DNA from: Schleiferilactobacillus harbinensis DSM 16991
GTDB taxonomy: Bacteria > Bacillota > Bacilli > Lactobacillales > Lactobacillaceae
Length of the DNA stretch: 64,000 nucleotides
Assembly: GCF_000425885.1 (NCBI RefSeq)
Contig: NZ_AUEH01000001.1
Location: forward strand, 62,001-126,000
Direction: 5' to 3'
Part shown: positions 39,090-49,045 of the stretch, one piece after another
How the letters are laid out: the number at the start of each line of letters is the position of its first letter
Numbering within the stretch: position 1 is the stretch's first letter
Program-made: the position numbers and the translations under genes
The notes under the pieces: generated by a model
Databases searched by the model: none
The model's input: only the letters and a program-made list of their open reading frames with translations
What the model was told of the DNA's origin: nothing

Positions 39090-39785
39090 ATGAAAATTGG
39101 TGTTTTATGCGCCATGGAAGAAGAGATTCGAACCTTGCGGGAGCATTTAGATAATGCCCAGCAAGAAACGATCGGCACGAGTACCTTCGATACGGGTACG
39201 ATCCACGGTACCGCAGTAGTGCTGATCGAAAGCGGTATCGGCAAAGTCCAGGCGAGTATCAACGCGGCATTGCTGCTGGCGCACTTTCAGCCGGACTTGG
39301 TCGTCAACACGGGCTCAGCCGGCGGTATCGGCGATGGCTTGGCGGTGGGGGATGTGGTGATTTCCACCGGGGTGGCTTACCATGATGTGGACTTGACGCC
39401 AGCGGGTTATTTGCCGGGGCAATTGCCGCAAATGCCCCAGATTTTTACCAGCGACGCCCATTATTCTGCTGCTTTTGCGCAGGCCGCACAAGCGGAAGGT
39501 CATACGGTGCACACGGGTTTGATCGTCAGCGGTGATCAATTCATCGCCTCCCAGGCCCAAATCAAGCGGATCAAGGCGATGTATCCGGCAGCCTTGGCTG
39601 TGGAAATGGAAGGTGCCGCTGTGGCCCAGACAGCACACGAATTTCAGACTCCGTTTGTGGTGATTCGGGCGATGAGCGATAATGGTAACGAAGAGGCCGA
39701 CACCAGTTTCGATGAATTTATCGTCGCCGCTGGGCGGCAATCGGCCAGCACTTTCCTGCGTTTCTTAGAACAGCAAGGCGTATAA
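39090..39785 (+). CDS. mtnN: 5'-methylthioadenosine/S-adenosylhomocysteine nucleosidase
   Basis: MtnN (Pfs) cleaves MTA and SAH to adenine plus thioribose compounds, feeding methyl recycling and AI-2 synthesis. The 231-aa protein has the start MKIGVLCAMEEEI with catalytic Glu, NTGSAGGIG, and VEMEGAAVAQTA with the substrate-binding Met-Glu, and the Asp near RAMSDNG. ATG 39090 follows AATGGAG. Confidence 0.95.
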   Translation: MKIGVLCAMEEEIRTLREHLDNAQQETIGTSTFDTGTIHGTAVVLIESGIGKVQASINAALLLAHFQPDLVVNTGSAGGIGDGLAVGDVVISTGVAYHDVDLTPAGYLPGQLPQMPQIFTSDAHYSAAFAQAAQAEGHTVHTGLIVSGDQFIASQAQIKRIKAMYPAALAVEMEGAAVAQTAHEFQTPFVVIRAMSDNGNEEADTSFDEFIVAAGRQSASTFLRFLEQQGV

Positions 39786-39833
39786 CTGGTTTGACGGTTT
39801 TCTTTTTACCGAACGCGTGATACACTTATTTTT

Positions 39834-39864
39834 CGTTAGCAACTTTTGCTAACGATATTTTTAT
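39834..39864 (+). terminator. Hairpin with T-rich tail between mtnN and the second cysteine desulfurase
   Basis: CGTTAGCAA pairs perfectly with TTGCTAACG (39834-39854), followed by ATATTTTTAT. It is probably a weak terminator of the nudix-mtnN unit; an attenuator for the following gene is possible. Confidence 0.5.
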
Positions 39865-39886
39865 CTCTAATGAAAGGAGTTTTGAA

Positions 39887-41056
39887 ATGACGCAACCAAT
39901 TTATTTGGATAATGCGGGCACGACCCCGCCATCGCCGGCTGTGATTCAGGCCATTGCCCAAGCAGAACAGGATACTTGGGGCAATGCTAGCTCCACCCAT
40001 GCCTTTGGCCGCCATGCTAAACAGGCGTTGGAGAACGCCCGAATCGTTCTGGCCGATTCGATCAATGCCCAGCCGGGGCAGATCGTGATTACCAGCGGCG
40101 GCAGTGAGAGCGACAATACGGCTATCGTGGAGACGGCGCTGGCTCGGCAAAATTTGGGCAAGCACATTATCACCGATCAAATTGAGCACAAGGCGGTACT
40201 GGAGTCGATGCAGTATTTGGAGACTTTGGGCTTTGATGTGACCTATTTGCCCGTGGACGAGACCGGGCATGTGGCTGTTGCTGACGTGGCCAATGCGCTG
40301 CGGGACGATACCATCCTGGTCTCGATCATGGCAGGCAACAACGAGGTAGGCAGCCGCCAACCGATTCATGAAATCGGTGACTTGTTGAAGGATCATCAGG
40401 CGTGGTTCCATACAGATGCGGTGCAGGCTTACGGTTTGACTGATATTGATGTGGCCGCCGATCATATCGACTTGTTATCCACGTCGGCGCATAAGATCAA
40501 TGGGCCAAAATTCATGGGGTTTCTCTATGAATCGGATAACGTACACTTTCGGCCGCTGATCAAGGGCGGCGATCAGGAACGCAAGCGCCGTGCCGGGACG
40601 GAGAACGTCCCTGGGGTGGTCGGATTTGCCACCGCGGTCAAGGCGTTGACGCCAGCCGTGAAGGCTGCCCGACAAAAATCGTTTGCTCACTTCAAGCAAA
40701 TCATCATTGCTGCGCTGCAGGCGGCGGACGTGCAGTATGCGGTGAATGGTTCCCTGGCCCCCACCGAGCTGCAGCACGTGTTGAACCTGTGGCTGCCTGG
40801 CGTGCCAACGGATGCCCTGCTGGTCAACCTGGACTTGGCCGGTTTCGCGGTATCCGGGGGTTCGGCGTGTACCGCTGGCAGCTTGGAACCGTCCCACGTG
40901 CTGACCGCTATGTTCGGTGCGGACAGCCCTCGGATCCGCGAGTCAGTGCGAATCAGCTTTGGCAGTGTGAATACGACAACTCAAATTGAGGCCTTTGCGG
41001 CCGCCTTAGCCAAGATCGCCCAACGCACCCAAGCTAAGGCTGTCCCGGCCCGGTAA
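39887..41056 (+). CDS. Cysteine desulfurase (IscS family), MnmA partner
   Basis: This is a second PLP cysteine desulfurase (389 aa), with the Lys in SAHKINGPK (Lys203) and the catalytic Cys in GSACTAGSLEPS (Cys328). The Cys-loop differs from the nifS copy at 2.2 kb (ACSSKKGT there), suggesting a different acceptor. It stands before DUF1831 and mnmA, as Bacillus YrvO stands beside its thiouridylase, so it is the likely sulfur donor for s2U34 in tRNA. ATG 39887 follows AAAGGAG. Confidence 0.93.
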   Translation: MTQPIYLDNAGTTPPSPAVIQAIAQAEQDTWGNASSTHAFGRHAKQALENARIVLADSINAQPGQIVITSGGSESDNTAIVETALARQNLGKHIITDQIEHKAVLESMQYLETLGFDVTYLPVDETGHVAVADVANALRDDTILVSIMAGNNEVGSRQPIHEIGDLLKDHQAWFHTDAVQAYGLTDIDVAADHIDLLSTSAHKINGPKFMGFLYESDNVHFRPLIKGGDQERKRRAGTENVPGVVGFATAVKALTPAVKAARQKSFAHFKQIIIAALQAADVQYAVNGSLAPTELQHVLNLWLPGVPTDALLVNLDLAGFAVSGGSACTAGSLEPSHVLTAMFGADSPRIRESVRISFGSVNTTTQIEAFAAALAKIAQRTQAKAVPAR

Positions 41057-41134
41057 GCTTGGTGCCGCTAACACGCCGATGGTATTCCATGGTATCCTTA
41101 AAGGGATAAACGATGGAGAAAGGCGTGTTTGATC

Positions 41135-41482
41135 ATGGCAATTAAACCAATTGCAAAAGTCACTGGCGATTCCGTCAGCTATAAACTGGCAAAAGAAATT
41201 AAACGGTATGCATTAATGGATGTGGGCTTCCAAGAAACCCGCAACGGGAACTTTCAATTTGATCGTTCCTTGAGCACGGAGGGACCCTATTCCCCGTCAT
41301 TCCGCTTAAAAATTACGATCGCTAAAGATTTTTCCGGTCTGCAAATGACCGTCACCGATGTCTCGGGCCTGCGTTCCGTGAACATTTTCCAAAAGCAGGA
41401 AACCCAAGGTGCGGTGGAACAGTATCACTTTATTATTGATAATTTGATTCAACGGGACATTTTAGCCGCCGTTGAGCAGTAA
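41135..41482 (+). CDS. DUF1831 family protein
   Basis: This 115-aa soluble protein has the DUF1831 features: a start GDSVSYKLAKEIKRYALMDVGF, a central beta region and a C-terminal YHFIIDNLIQRDIL. The family occurs almost only in lactobacilli and relatives beside a cysteine desulfurase and mnmA, as here. Its role is unknown; help in tRNA thiolation is a context-based guess. ATG 41135 or an in-frame TTG at 41129 could be the start. Confidence 0.8.
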   Translation: MAIKPIAKVTGDSVSYKLAKEIKRYALMDVGFQETRNGNFQFDRSLSTEGPYSPSFRLKITIAKDFSGLQMTVTDVSGLRSVNIFQKQETQGAVEQYHFIIDNLIQRDILAAVEQ

Positions 41483-41524
41483 CCAAGCGTAACGTTTTGC
41501 GACCTTCAAATCGTGGAAATGTAA

Positions 41525-42676
<1,152 letters not shown>

Positions 42677-42690
42677 TTTGAGTTAAAATG

Positions 42691-42736
42691 TCCCGCCGCC
42701 GGCAGAATCCTTGCCGCCGGCGGGATTGTTCGTTTT
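42691..42736 (+). terminator. GC-rich terminator after mnmA
   Basis: CCCGCCGCCGGCA pairs with a TGCCGCCGGCGGG-type arm ending at 42724, followed by a broken T-run. Confidence 0.7.
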
Positions 42737-42760
42737 CCTGGGCAGGATGTCTGTTATAAT
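42733..42760 (+). promoter_or_regulatory. Candidate promoter for the phosphoglycerate mutase family gene
   Basis: TATAAT (42755-42760) with TGT before it (extended -10) and a weak -35 TTTTCC 16 nt upstream. Confidence 0.5.
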
Positions 42761-42800
42761 GGGAAGCAAAGCAACTCACGAGAAGGAGTATTGTTGGTCA

Positions 42801-43463
42801 ATGACAGAACTATATTTTATTCGTCACGGAAAAACTAAGTGGAACTTGGAAGGGCGCTACCAGGGCGGTCATGGGGATTCGCCGCTGTTGCCGGAGAGTT
42901 ACGCCGATATTGAACAATTAGCCAAATTTTTAGCGGCGCATCGTTATCAAGCGCTGTATACCAGCCCGCTGCCCCGGGCGAAGATGACCGCTATTTTTCT
43001 GCAAGAACAGTTGGCCCAGACCTTCCCGATTTACGTCGACGACGGTTTGCGGGAGTTTAATCTGGGTAAGATGGAAGGCATGCGTTTCCCAGATGTGCAG
43101 CGGCTGTATCCTAGTCAAATCGCCGCCTTTCGCACGGCCCCGGCCAAGTACGACCCGCGCCCCATTCAGGGGGAGACATTCCCAGAGGTGATCGACCGGA
43201 TGCGCGGCGTTGTCGCCAAAGCGGTCAAGCGGGACCGTACTGGTCAAGCCCGGGTGCTGTTTGTCAGCCACGGCGCGGCGCTGACTGCTTTAATTCAATC
43301 TTTGCTCGGTACGCCGTTGGCGGATATTCGCAAGCAGGGTGGTTTGACGAATACATCGACCACGATCATCTCGACCAAGGATCAAGGAAAAACGTTCCAG
43401 TTAGTGAAATGGAACGAAACTGATTATCTGCATAAGAAGTTAACGAAGACCGATACGATTTAG
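42801..43463 (+). CDS. Histidine phosphatase family protein (phosphoglycerate mutase-like)
   Basis: This 220-aa protein has the catalytic RHGKT motif (FIRHGKTKWN) at the N-terminus and the second His in FVSHGAAL. The substrate is not certain; members include sugar phosphatases, cobalamin phosphatases and phosphoglycerate mutases. ATG 42801 follows GAAGGAG; longer frames upstream lie in the promoter region. TPR and recD2 genes follow closely. Confidence 0.85.
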   Translation: MTELYFIRHGKTKWNLEGRYQGGHGDSPLLPESYADIEQLAKFLAAHRYQALYTSPLPRAKMTAIFLQEQLAQTFPIYVDDGLREFNLGKMEGMRFPDVQRLYPSQIAAFRTAPAKYDPRPIQGETFPEVIDRMRGVVAKAVKRDRTGQARVLFVSHGAALTALIQSLLGTPLADIRKQGGLTNTSTTIISTKDQGKTFQLVKWNETDYLHKKLTKTDTI

Positions 43464-43487
43464 GTGTTGCGAAAGGAGCGCGATTTT

Positions 43488-44180
43488 GTGGCCGAGGATT
43501 CTGTACCGGCACCCACTGCCAAGGACCGCATTGCAGCGCGGGTGCATACGCTGGTGGCCCAAATTGACCGTGATCCGCGGGATAAAAAGGCAATGATCGA
43601 GCTGGCCCACCTGTTAGTGACCCAAAACGATCTGGATCAGGCTAGCACGCTGCTGACCAAGGCTCTGGGGCTGTTCCCAGATGATGATTTGCTGCAATAC
43701 AATTTAGCCGTGGTGGCGACGGCTCAGGGTCAGTATTCGATTGCTCAGAAATTGCTGGCCCAGGTCACCGATCCGGTCTTGGCGGCCGACAAGGCTTATA
43801 CGACTGGCCAAATTTATTACAAACAGCAGCAATATCCCCGAGCATTGGCCTTTGCTTTGACGGCAGTGGATCACAATGGGGCCGATGCGCAATATCAGCT
43901 GCTCTATGGGGATATTCTCAGTGCGCTGGAGAATTGGACCTTGGCGGTGCCTGCATTGCAACAGGCCGCCAGTCTGGCGCCCAAGGGATTCAAGCCGCAT
44001 TTTGATTTGGGCGTCGCCTTGCTGGGGCAGGGCCAGGTGGATGAAGCCCAGGCAGTGTTGGCCCAGGCGGAAAAGATCGATCCGGCGCGTTTCCAGCATC
44101 AGCTGACCCTATTCAGTGATATTGGCCGGTTGATGCAGCGTCAGAAGGGGGCGGCCGATCATGGCAGCGACCCGCAATAA
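43488..44180 (+). CDS. Tetratricopeptide repeat protein
   Basis: This 230-aa soluble protein has several TPR-like helix pairs (for example DPRDKKAMIELAHLLVTQNDLDQASTLL and KGFKPHFDLGVALLGQGQVDEAQAVL), a protein-protein scaffold. No partner can be named. GTG 43488 after AAAGGAG is the start. It overlaps recD2 by 20 nt, so the two are likely translated together, as in many lactobacilli. Confidence 0.8.
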   Translation: MAEDSVPAPTAKDRIAARVHTLVAQIDRDPRDKKAMIELAHLLVTQNDLDQASTLLTKALGLFPDDDLLQYNLAVVATAQGQYSIAQKLLAQVTDPVLAADKAYTTGQIYYKQQQYPRALAFALTAVDHNGADAQYQLLYGDILSALENWTLAVPALQQAASLAPKGFKPHFDLGVALLGQGQVDEAQAVLAQAEKIDPARFQHQLTLFSDIGRLMQRQKGAADHGSDPQ

Positions 44181-46605
44181 AGGGGAAGAAGCTGAAGTCA
44201 CCGGGCAGGTGATGAGTATTTTCTTCCAAAACCCCACGAATTTCTTCAAGATCATGCTGCTGCATGTGGATCATATCTCGGTGCCTTGGACAGAAAGCGA
44301 GATCGTGGTCACCGGAACGTTCGGTACGGTCAAAGAAGACGATACATTGACTTGCATCGGTCATTTAGTGAATCATCCTAAATATGGCCGGCAGTTCGCG
44401 GCAGACCGCTACGAACAGGAAACCCCAACGTCTAAGAGCGGCTTGATTGCCTATCTTTCAGATAAGCAGTTTAAAGGGATCGGTCCCAAAACCGCGGAGC
44501 GGATCGTGGACCGCTTGGGTTTGGATGCCATTACGAAGATCATCAAAGATCCCCGCAGTTTGGCCGGGGTGGGGCTCACCCAGAAAGTGCAGGACGGATT
44601 CGTCGCGACGCTGAAGCAAACCTACGGGATGGAGCGGGTGATGCTTCAACTGAATACTTGGGGGATCCCCAGCAACTTGGCCAGTATGATCTACCAGCGC
44701 TATCAAGAGGAAACCCTCACCAAGTTGGAGGAAGATCCTTACCGTTTGGTGACCGATGTCACTGGTGTTGGTTTCCGCCGAGCGGACGAAATTGCCCAAT
44801 CACTGCAGGTGCTGGCGACCGATCCGCGACGACTGCGCAGCGCCATTTCGGCAGCGTTCAATCGCCTCAACAATGACGAAGGGGCGATTTACACCCAGGC
44901 CCCGGTACTGCTGCACACCGCAGTGAATGTGCTGGCCCAAGGGGTCTTGCATCCAACGCCCCCCATGGCAGTGCTGAGCGACGTGTTGAAGGATATGGTG
45001 CGGGAAAGAACAGTCATCAGTGAAGACGGCCGCCTGTATTTAGCGACATATTATGAAGCCGAATGGCAAATTGCCAGCGGCTTGAAAAAGCTCCACGAGG
45101 CCGACATTGACGCGGACTGGTCGCAGAAAAAGGTCCATGCGGCAGTCACGACAGTGGCCAAGAAATTACAGGTGACATACGATGAGAGTCAAGTTGAAGC
45201 CCTAACCACTGCGCTGACCCGACCGGTCTTTCTCTTGACTGGCGGTCCGGGCACGGGTAAAACAACGGTCATCCGGGGGTTGATTGATGCCTATGCGGAT
45301 CTGCATGACGTTTCCCTGGACTCGGGGGATTACACGGACACCCCGTTTCCCATTCAACTCGCTGCCCCCACTGGGCGTGCGGCAAAGCGGATGAGCGAGC
45401 TGACCGGATTGCCGGCGGGCACCATTCACCGGTTGCTGGGCTTGACCGGGCGTGATCCCGGCGAATTATTCAAGGAACCTGGCCCAATCAGTGCCCAACT
45501 CGTGATCATTGACGAAATGTCGATGGTTGACATGTTCTTGTTTCGTCAACTGATTCGCGCCATCACCCCCGGCACGCAATTGGTACTGGTGGGGGATAAG
45601 GATCAGCTGCCCTCCGTGGGCCCTGGCCAGGTCTTTGCGGATCTGCTCGCCAGCGGGAGTTTGCCGGCGTCCTACTTGACTAAGATCCACCGTCAAGCGG
45701 CCGGCTCATCGATCGTCCAAATGGCTCATGCCATCAATGACGGTATTATCCCGCCGGACCTGTTCAATAATCAGGCTGACCGCAGTTTTTTTGCTGTTTC
45801 TGCCGACCAAGTGCCGGCAGTGGTCGGCCAAGTTGTGGCCCGCGCCCGGGATAAGGGGTTCAGTCCGCTGGACATCCAGGTCTTGGCGCCCATGTACCGC
45901 GGCCCGGCTGGGGTCACTCATTTGAATGATGTACTCCAAGAAGTTTTGAATCCGGCTGCCCCGGATAATCCCAAGGAGATCGTAGTGGGTACTACCCATT
46001 ACCGTATTGGCGATAAGGTACTGCAATTGGTGAACGATCCGGAGCATAACGTCTTTAACGGCGAAATCGGCCGGGTCACCGCGCTGACGCCGGCCAAGCA
46101 GGATACCGATCACCGGGACCGGCTGACCGTGGCCTTCGATGAAACGGAGGTCACGTATGGGCGGGGGGACTTTAACAGTATCACGCGAGCTTATTGCACG
46201 ACCATCCATAAGGCCCAGGGGAGCGAGTTCCCGCTGGTCATTTTGCCGGTGGTCCATGAATATGGTCGGATGCTGGAACGCAATCTGCTGTATACCGCCA
46301 TCACCCGGGCTGAAAAGCTGCTGATCATGGTCGGGGAGGAATCAGCGGTGACCCAAGCAATTCACCGGCCAGGGGCGCGTCGAGCGACCACGCTGCCCCA
46401 GCGGCTGCAAACGCAGTTCAAGACGGTACCTGCTCAGCGGGCTGCTCAGTCAGCGCCGGACGTTAATGAAGCAGTTGCGGCCGAATTGCCAGAGCCGCCT
46501 TTGACGTATCAGATGATCCTGCAGCATCGTATCGATCCGATGATTGGCATGACGGGCATTACGCCCCAGGATTTTCTTAACGCAACAGAAGATAAGGAAG
46601 GATAA
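44161..46605 (+). CDS. recD2: RecD2-type ATP-dependent DNA helicase
   Basis: RecD2 is a 5'-3' superfamily 1B helicase in bacteria without RecBCD, acting in repair and fork restart. The 814-aa protein has an N-terminal OB region, helix-hairpin-helix motifs (GIGPKTAERIVDRLG, and a second near residue 195), Walker A LLTGGPGTGKTT near residue 360, motif II IIDEMSM, and the C-terminal UvrD-like TTIHKAQGSEFP and YTAITRAEKLL. ATG 44161 overlaps the TPR gene. Confidence 0.94.
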   Translation: MAATRNKGEEAEVTGQVMSIFFQNPTNFFKIMLLHVDHISVPWTESEIVVTGTFGTVKEDDTLTCIGHLVNHPKYGRQFAADRYEQETPTSKSGLIAYLSDKQFKGIGPKTAERIVDRLGLDAITKIIKDPRSLAGVGLTQKVQDGFVATLKQTYGMERVMLQLNTWGIPSNLASMIYQRYQEETLTKLEEDPYRLVTDVTGVGFRRADEIAQSLQVLATDPRRLRSAISAAFNRLNNDEGAIYTQAPVLLHTAVNVLAQGVLHPTPPMAVLSDVLKDMVRERTVISEDGRLYLATYYEAEWQIASGLKKLHEADIDADWSQKKVHAAVTTVAKKLQVTYDESQVEALTTALTRPVFLLTGGPGTGKTTVIRGLIDAYADLHDVSLDSGDYTDTPFPIQLAAPTGRAAKRMSELTGLPAGTIHRLLGLTGRDPGELFKEPGPISAQLVIIDEMSMVDMFLFRQLIRAITPGTQLVLVGDKDQLPSVGPGQVFADLLASGSLPASYLTKIHRQAAGSSIVQMAHAINDGIIPPDLFNNQADRSFFAVSADQVPAVVGQVVARARDKGFSPLDIQVLAPMYRGPAGVTHLNDVLQEVLNPAAPDNPKEIVVGTTHYRIGDKVLQLVNDPEHNVFNGEIGRVTALTPAKQDTDHRDRLTVAFDETEVTYGRGDFNSITRAYCTTIHKAQGSEFPLVILPVVHEYGRMLERNLLYTAITRAEKLLIMVGEESAVTQAIHRPGARRATTLPQRLQTQFKTVPAQRAAQSAPDVNEAVAAELPEPPLTYQMILQHRIDPMIGMTGITPQDFLNATEDKEG

Positions 46606-46608
46606 CTC

Positions 46609-47820
46609 ATGGACGAGATACGCAATCAACTGGAGATACGCCCCGTCACAGTACACGAAGTGGATCAGTATAATGATCTTTTACGGTATGTGTTTCAAGT
46701 CACCGACCAGGAGCTGGTGGACAGCGGTTATGAATCGGGGGAAATCGTCCGGGCTAAATTGCCCGTAATCAAGGAATCTGATGTGATCGGCTGGTTTAAG
46801 GACAAAGAGCTGGTAAGTTCCATGGCCATTTACCCCTGTACCGTGAATATTCACGGGGTATTGTACGCCATGGCCGGGTTGACCGGAGTGGGTACCTACC
46901 CGGAATATTCTGGACACGGGTTGATGCATGATCTGATCAAAGTGGGACTGAACCATATGCGGGCGCACGAGCAGTGGATCTCTTTTCTTTACCCGTATTC
47001 CATTCCGTTTTATCGCGAAAAGGGCTGGGAGATCATCTCTGATCATCTGACTTTTGACGTCCGCGACACCCAATTGCCCAAACAAGAAGTGGTGCCCGGC
47101 CACGTGGAACGGGGCGACATTGATGATCCCGATGTGTTCAAGACCTATGACCGTTTTGCCCATCAGACGCACGGAGCAATGATCCGTAATCAGCTGAATT
47201 GGGACGAATACTGGCGTTGGGAGAACGAAGAAGAACGCTTCGTGGGTATTTATTATGATGCTCAGGAGCGGCCTACCGGCTATGTGATGTATTGGATTGC
47301 CGATGAAGTTTTCCACGTGAAAGAAATGATTTACCTGAATCAGGAAGCGCGGATGGGGTTATGGAATTTCATTGGCGCCCATTTTTCGATGATCACCCAT
47401 GTGCGGGGCAATATCTATAAGGATGAGCCGCTGGCGTTCTTACTGGATGATGGTGATATCAAGGAGACGATCAAGCCTTACTTCATGGGGCGCATTGTGG
47501 ACGTTGAGCAATTCTTGAAGCAGTTTCCTTTTGAGCCGGGGACGACGCCGCTCCATTTTAATATCAGTGATCCGTTGGCGGATTGGAACAACGGGGTCTT
47601 TGGTATTTATTGGGAAAAGGATGGTCGGGTGCATGTGACTCGGCGGCCGGTGGGGGAAAGCGTGACCTGCGATGTGCAGACGCTGACCACGATGCTGATG
47701 AGTTACAAACGGCCGTCTTACTTAGCGCAGATTGAACGGTTGACGGCGTCAAAGGCGGCTATTAAGCAGTTGGAGCAGGTTATTCCGCAGCAGACGCCTT
47801 ATTTTTCGGACTACTTCTGA
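46609..47820 (+). CDS. Eis-like GNAT family N-acetyltransferase
   Basis: This 403-aa protein has the tripartite Eis layout: an N-terminal GNAT domain with the acetyl-CoA loop region around GVGTYPEYSGHGLMHDLI, a central second GNAT-like domain, and a C-terminal sterol carrier-type domain. The substrate is unknown; the family acetylates amines including aminoglycosides in some species, which cannot be claimed here. It starts 3 nt after recD2 and ends the run of plus-strand genes. Confidence 0.85.
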   Translation: MDEIRNQLEIRPVTVHEVDQYNDLLRYVFQVTDQELVDSGYESGEIVRAKLPVIKESDVIGWFKDKELVSSMAIYPCTVNIHGVLYAMAGLTGVGTYPEYSGHGLMHDLIKVGLNHMRAHEQWISFLYPYSIPFYREKGWEIISDHLTFDVRDTQLPKQEVVPGHVERGDIDDPDVFKTYDRFAHQTHGAMIRNQLNWDEYWRWENEEERFVGIYYDAQERPTGYVMYWIADEVFHVKEMIYLNQEARMGLWNFIGAHFSMITHVRGNIYKDEPLAFLLDDGDIKETIKPYFMGRIVDVEQFLKQFPFEPGTTPLHFNISDPLADWNNGVFGIYWEKDGRVHVTRRPVGESVTCDVQTLTTMLMSYKRPSYLAQIERLTASKAAIKQLEQVIPQQTPYFSDYF

Positions 47821-47848
47821 TGTAGCGTCGGGACAAAACAACATCTCT

Positions 47849-47867
47849 GCTTGCGGAGCATTGGCAC
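47849..47867. repeat. Partial family B repeat (half site)
   Basis: GCTTGCGGAGCATTGGCAC matches one arm of the family B hairpins (reverse of GTGCCAAGTGCTCCGCAAGC) with one base missing. Confidence 0.5.
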
Positions 47868-47901
47868 TACCACCGTTATACTTCAAACTATTTCTCAATC
47901 T

Positions 47902-47941
47902 AAAAAATCGTCCCCAGAATTTTCTCTGGAGACGATTTTTT
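47902..47941. terminator. Bidirectional terminator between the Eis-like and lipid kinase genes
   Basis: AAAAAATCGTCcCCAGA pairs with TCTGGaGACGATTTTTT, with A and T runs on both sides, for two convergent genes. Confidence 0.9.
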
Positions 47942-48951
47942 CATAGTTGATCATAGTTGTCCAACGGGAGCCAGAAGGGTTGCTGGCAGACGTCGAAGGA
48001 AAAGTCGTAGATTTGCTGGCCCATAATTTCGCCGTCTTCTTGGCCGTATTCGGGTTCGCCAAAGGTGAGGTCTAATCGTTTGGTGACGAAGTGGTGGGCG
48101 CGTTTGCGGTTGAGGTGGTTATGGAACAAGACCATCAAGGCAAACAGGCCAAGAAATTGGAGGGCGCTTGTGCGTTCCAGGACCACCAAGTCCAGCTTGC
48201 CGTCCCGCATGGAGGCGGTGGGGGCAACGGGCACGCCGCCGCCGAAGAAGGGATGATTGGTGGTCGTGACCAGACAGGCCTTGGTGAAGCGTTGAGTACC
48301 AGTGTCGGTAGTAATTCGGACGGCGAAGGGGCGTTGTTTGAAGAGAGCGCCGAAGAAATGTACCGGGTAGGCCAAACCGCCCAGATGGATCAGGTTCAGC
48401 GCCCGTTTGACCCGGGAATCGTTGGTCGTCGATACGACCCGACCGTCAAAACCAATGCCCACGTTGTTGGTGAAGTACTCCTGGCGCTGTTGGCGGTGAT
48501 CTACGTAATGACCGATGTCCAACGGCCGGGCCCGGGTGACGGCCAGCACTTCGCGCAGGGCCTTTTCCGGATCTTGGGGCAGGCCCACGGCTCGGGCAAA
48601 ATCATTGCCCGAGCCGGATGGGACGTAAGCAATGGGCAGCGGCGTCAAGTGCGGGTTATCCCGGACCGCGGATTGGACCCCATTGACTGTTTGATGCAGT
48701 GTACCGTCACCGCCCAGAACTAAGAGCACCATTTGCCGGTCAGCGGTGGGTTGTTCGGTGCGGGTCAAAGAACGGGCCCAGATGGTCGTATGGCCGGGGT
48801 ACTGCGATTCATAAACGTGGAAAGAGACCCCGGCGGCTTCGAGCATTTTCAAAATCGTGGGCCACACTTTCCCGGCGTTGCCGTTGCCGGCATGGGTGTT
48901 CACCAGTACTGCGTAATGCACTGGTGCTGTTGGCTGTTGCGCATCCGCCAA
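47941..48951 (-). CDS. Diacylglycerol kinase family lipid kinase (DgkB/YegS-like)
   Basis: This 336-aa protein matches soluble bacterial lipid kinases: VNTHAGNGNAGKVWP at the start, the ATP-binding GGDGTLHQTVNG, and PSGSGNDFARAVGLP. Its likely role is phosphorylating diacylglycerol to phosphatidate. It lies downstream of rnjA on the minus strand, with the rnjA terminator between, and ends at a shared bidirectional terminator. Confidence 0.9.
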   Translation of the reverse strand: MADAQQPTAPVHYAVLVNTHAGNGNAGKVWPTILKMLEAAGVSFHVYESQYPGHTTIWARSLTRTEQPTADRQMVLLVLGGDGTLHQTVNGVQSAVRDNPHLTPLPIAYVPSGSGNDFARAVGLPQDPEKALREVLAVTRARPLDIGHYVDHRQQRQEYFTNNVGIGFDGRVVSTTNDSRVKRALNLIHLGGLAYPVHFFGALFKQRPFAVRITTDTGTQRFTKACLVTTTNHPFFGGGVPVAPTASMRDGKLDLVVLERTSALQFLGLFALMVLFHNHLNRKRAHHFVTKRLDLTFGEPEYGQEDGEIMGQQIYDFSFDVCQQPFWLPLDNYDQL

Positions 48952-48995
48952 TCTTGGTCAACCTCTCCCTGGACCCCCAGCGGGGGCAAAATGAC

Positions 48996-49030
48996 AAACA
49001 AAAGCCAATCAGCACGAAGGCTGATTGGCA
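48996..49030 (-). terminator. Intrinsic terminator after rnjA
   Basis: On the minus strand GCCAATCAGC, a short loop, GCTGATTGGC (49004-49029), then TTTTGTTTGT. Confidence 0.8.
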
Positions 49031-49045
49031 ACGAACGAGTCCGCT

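Noticed and set aside
48091-48723. 210-codon plus-strand frame opposite the lipid kinase gene
   Set aside because: The minus-strand frame has all lipid kinase motifs; the plus-strand product is Gly/Gln-rich with no recognisable domain.
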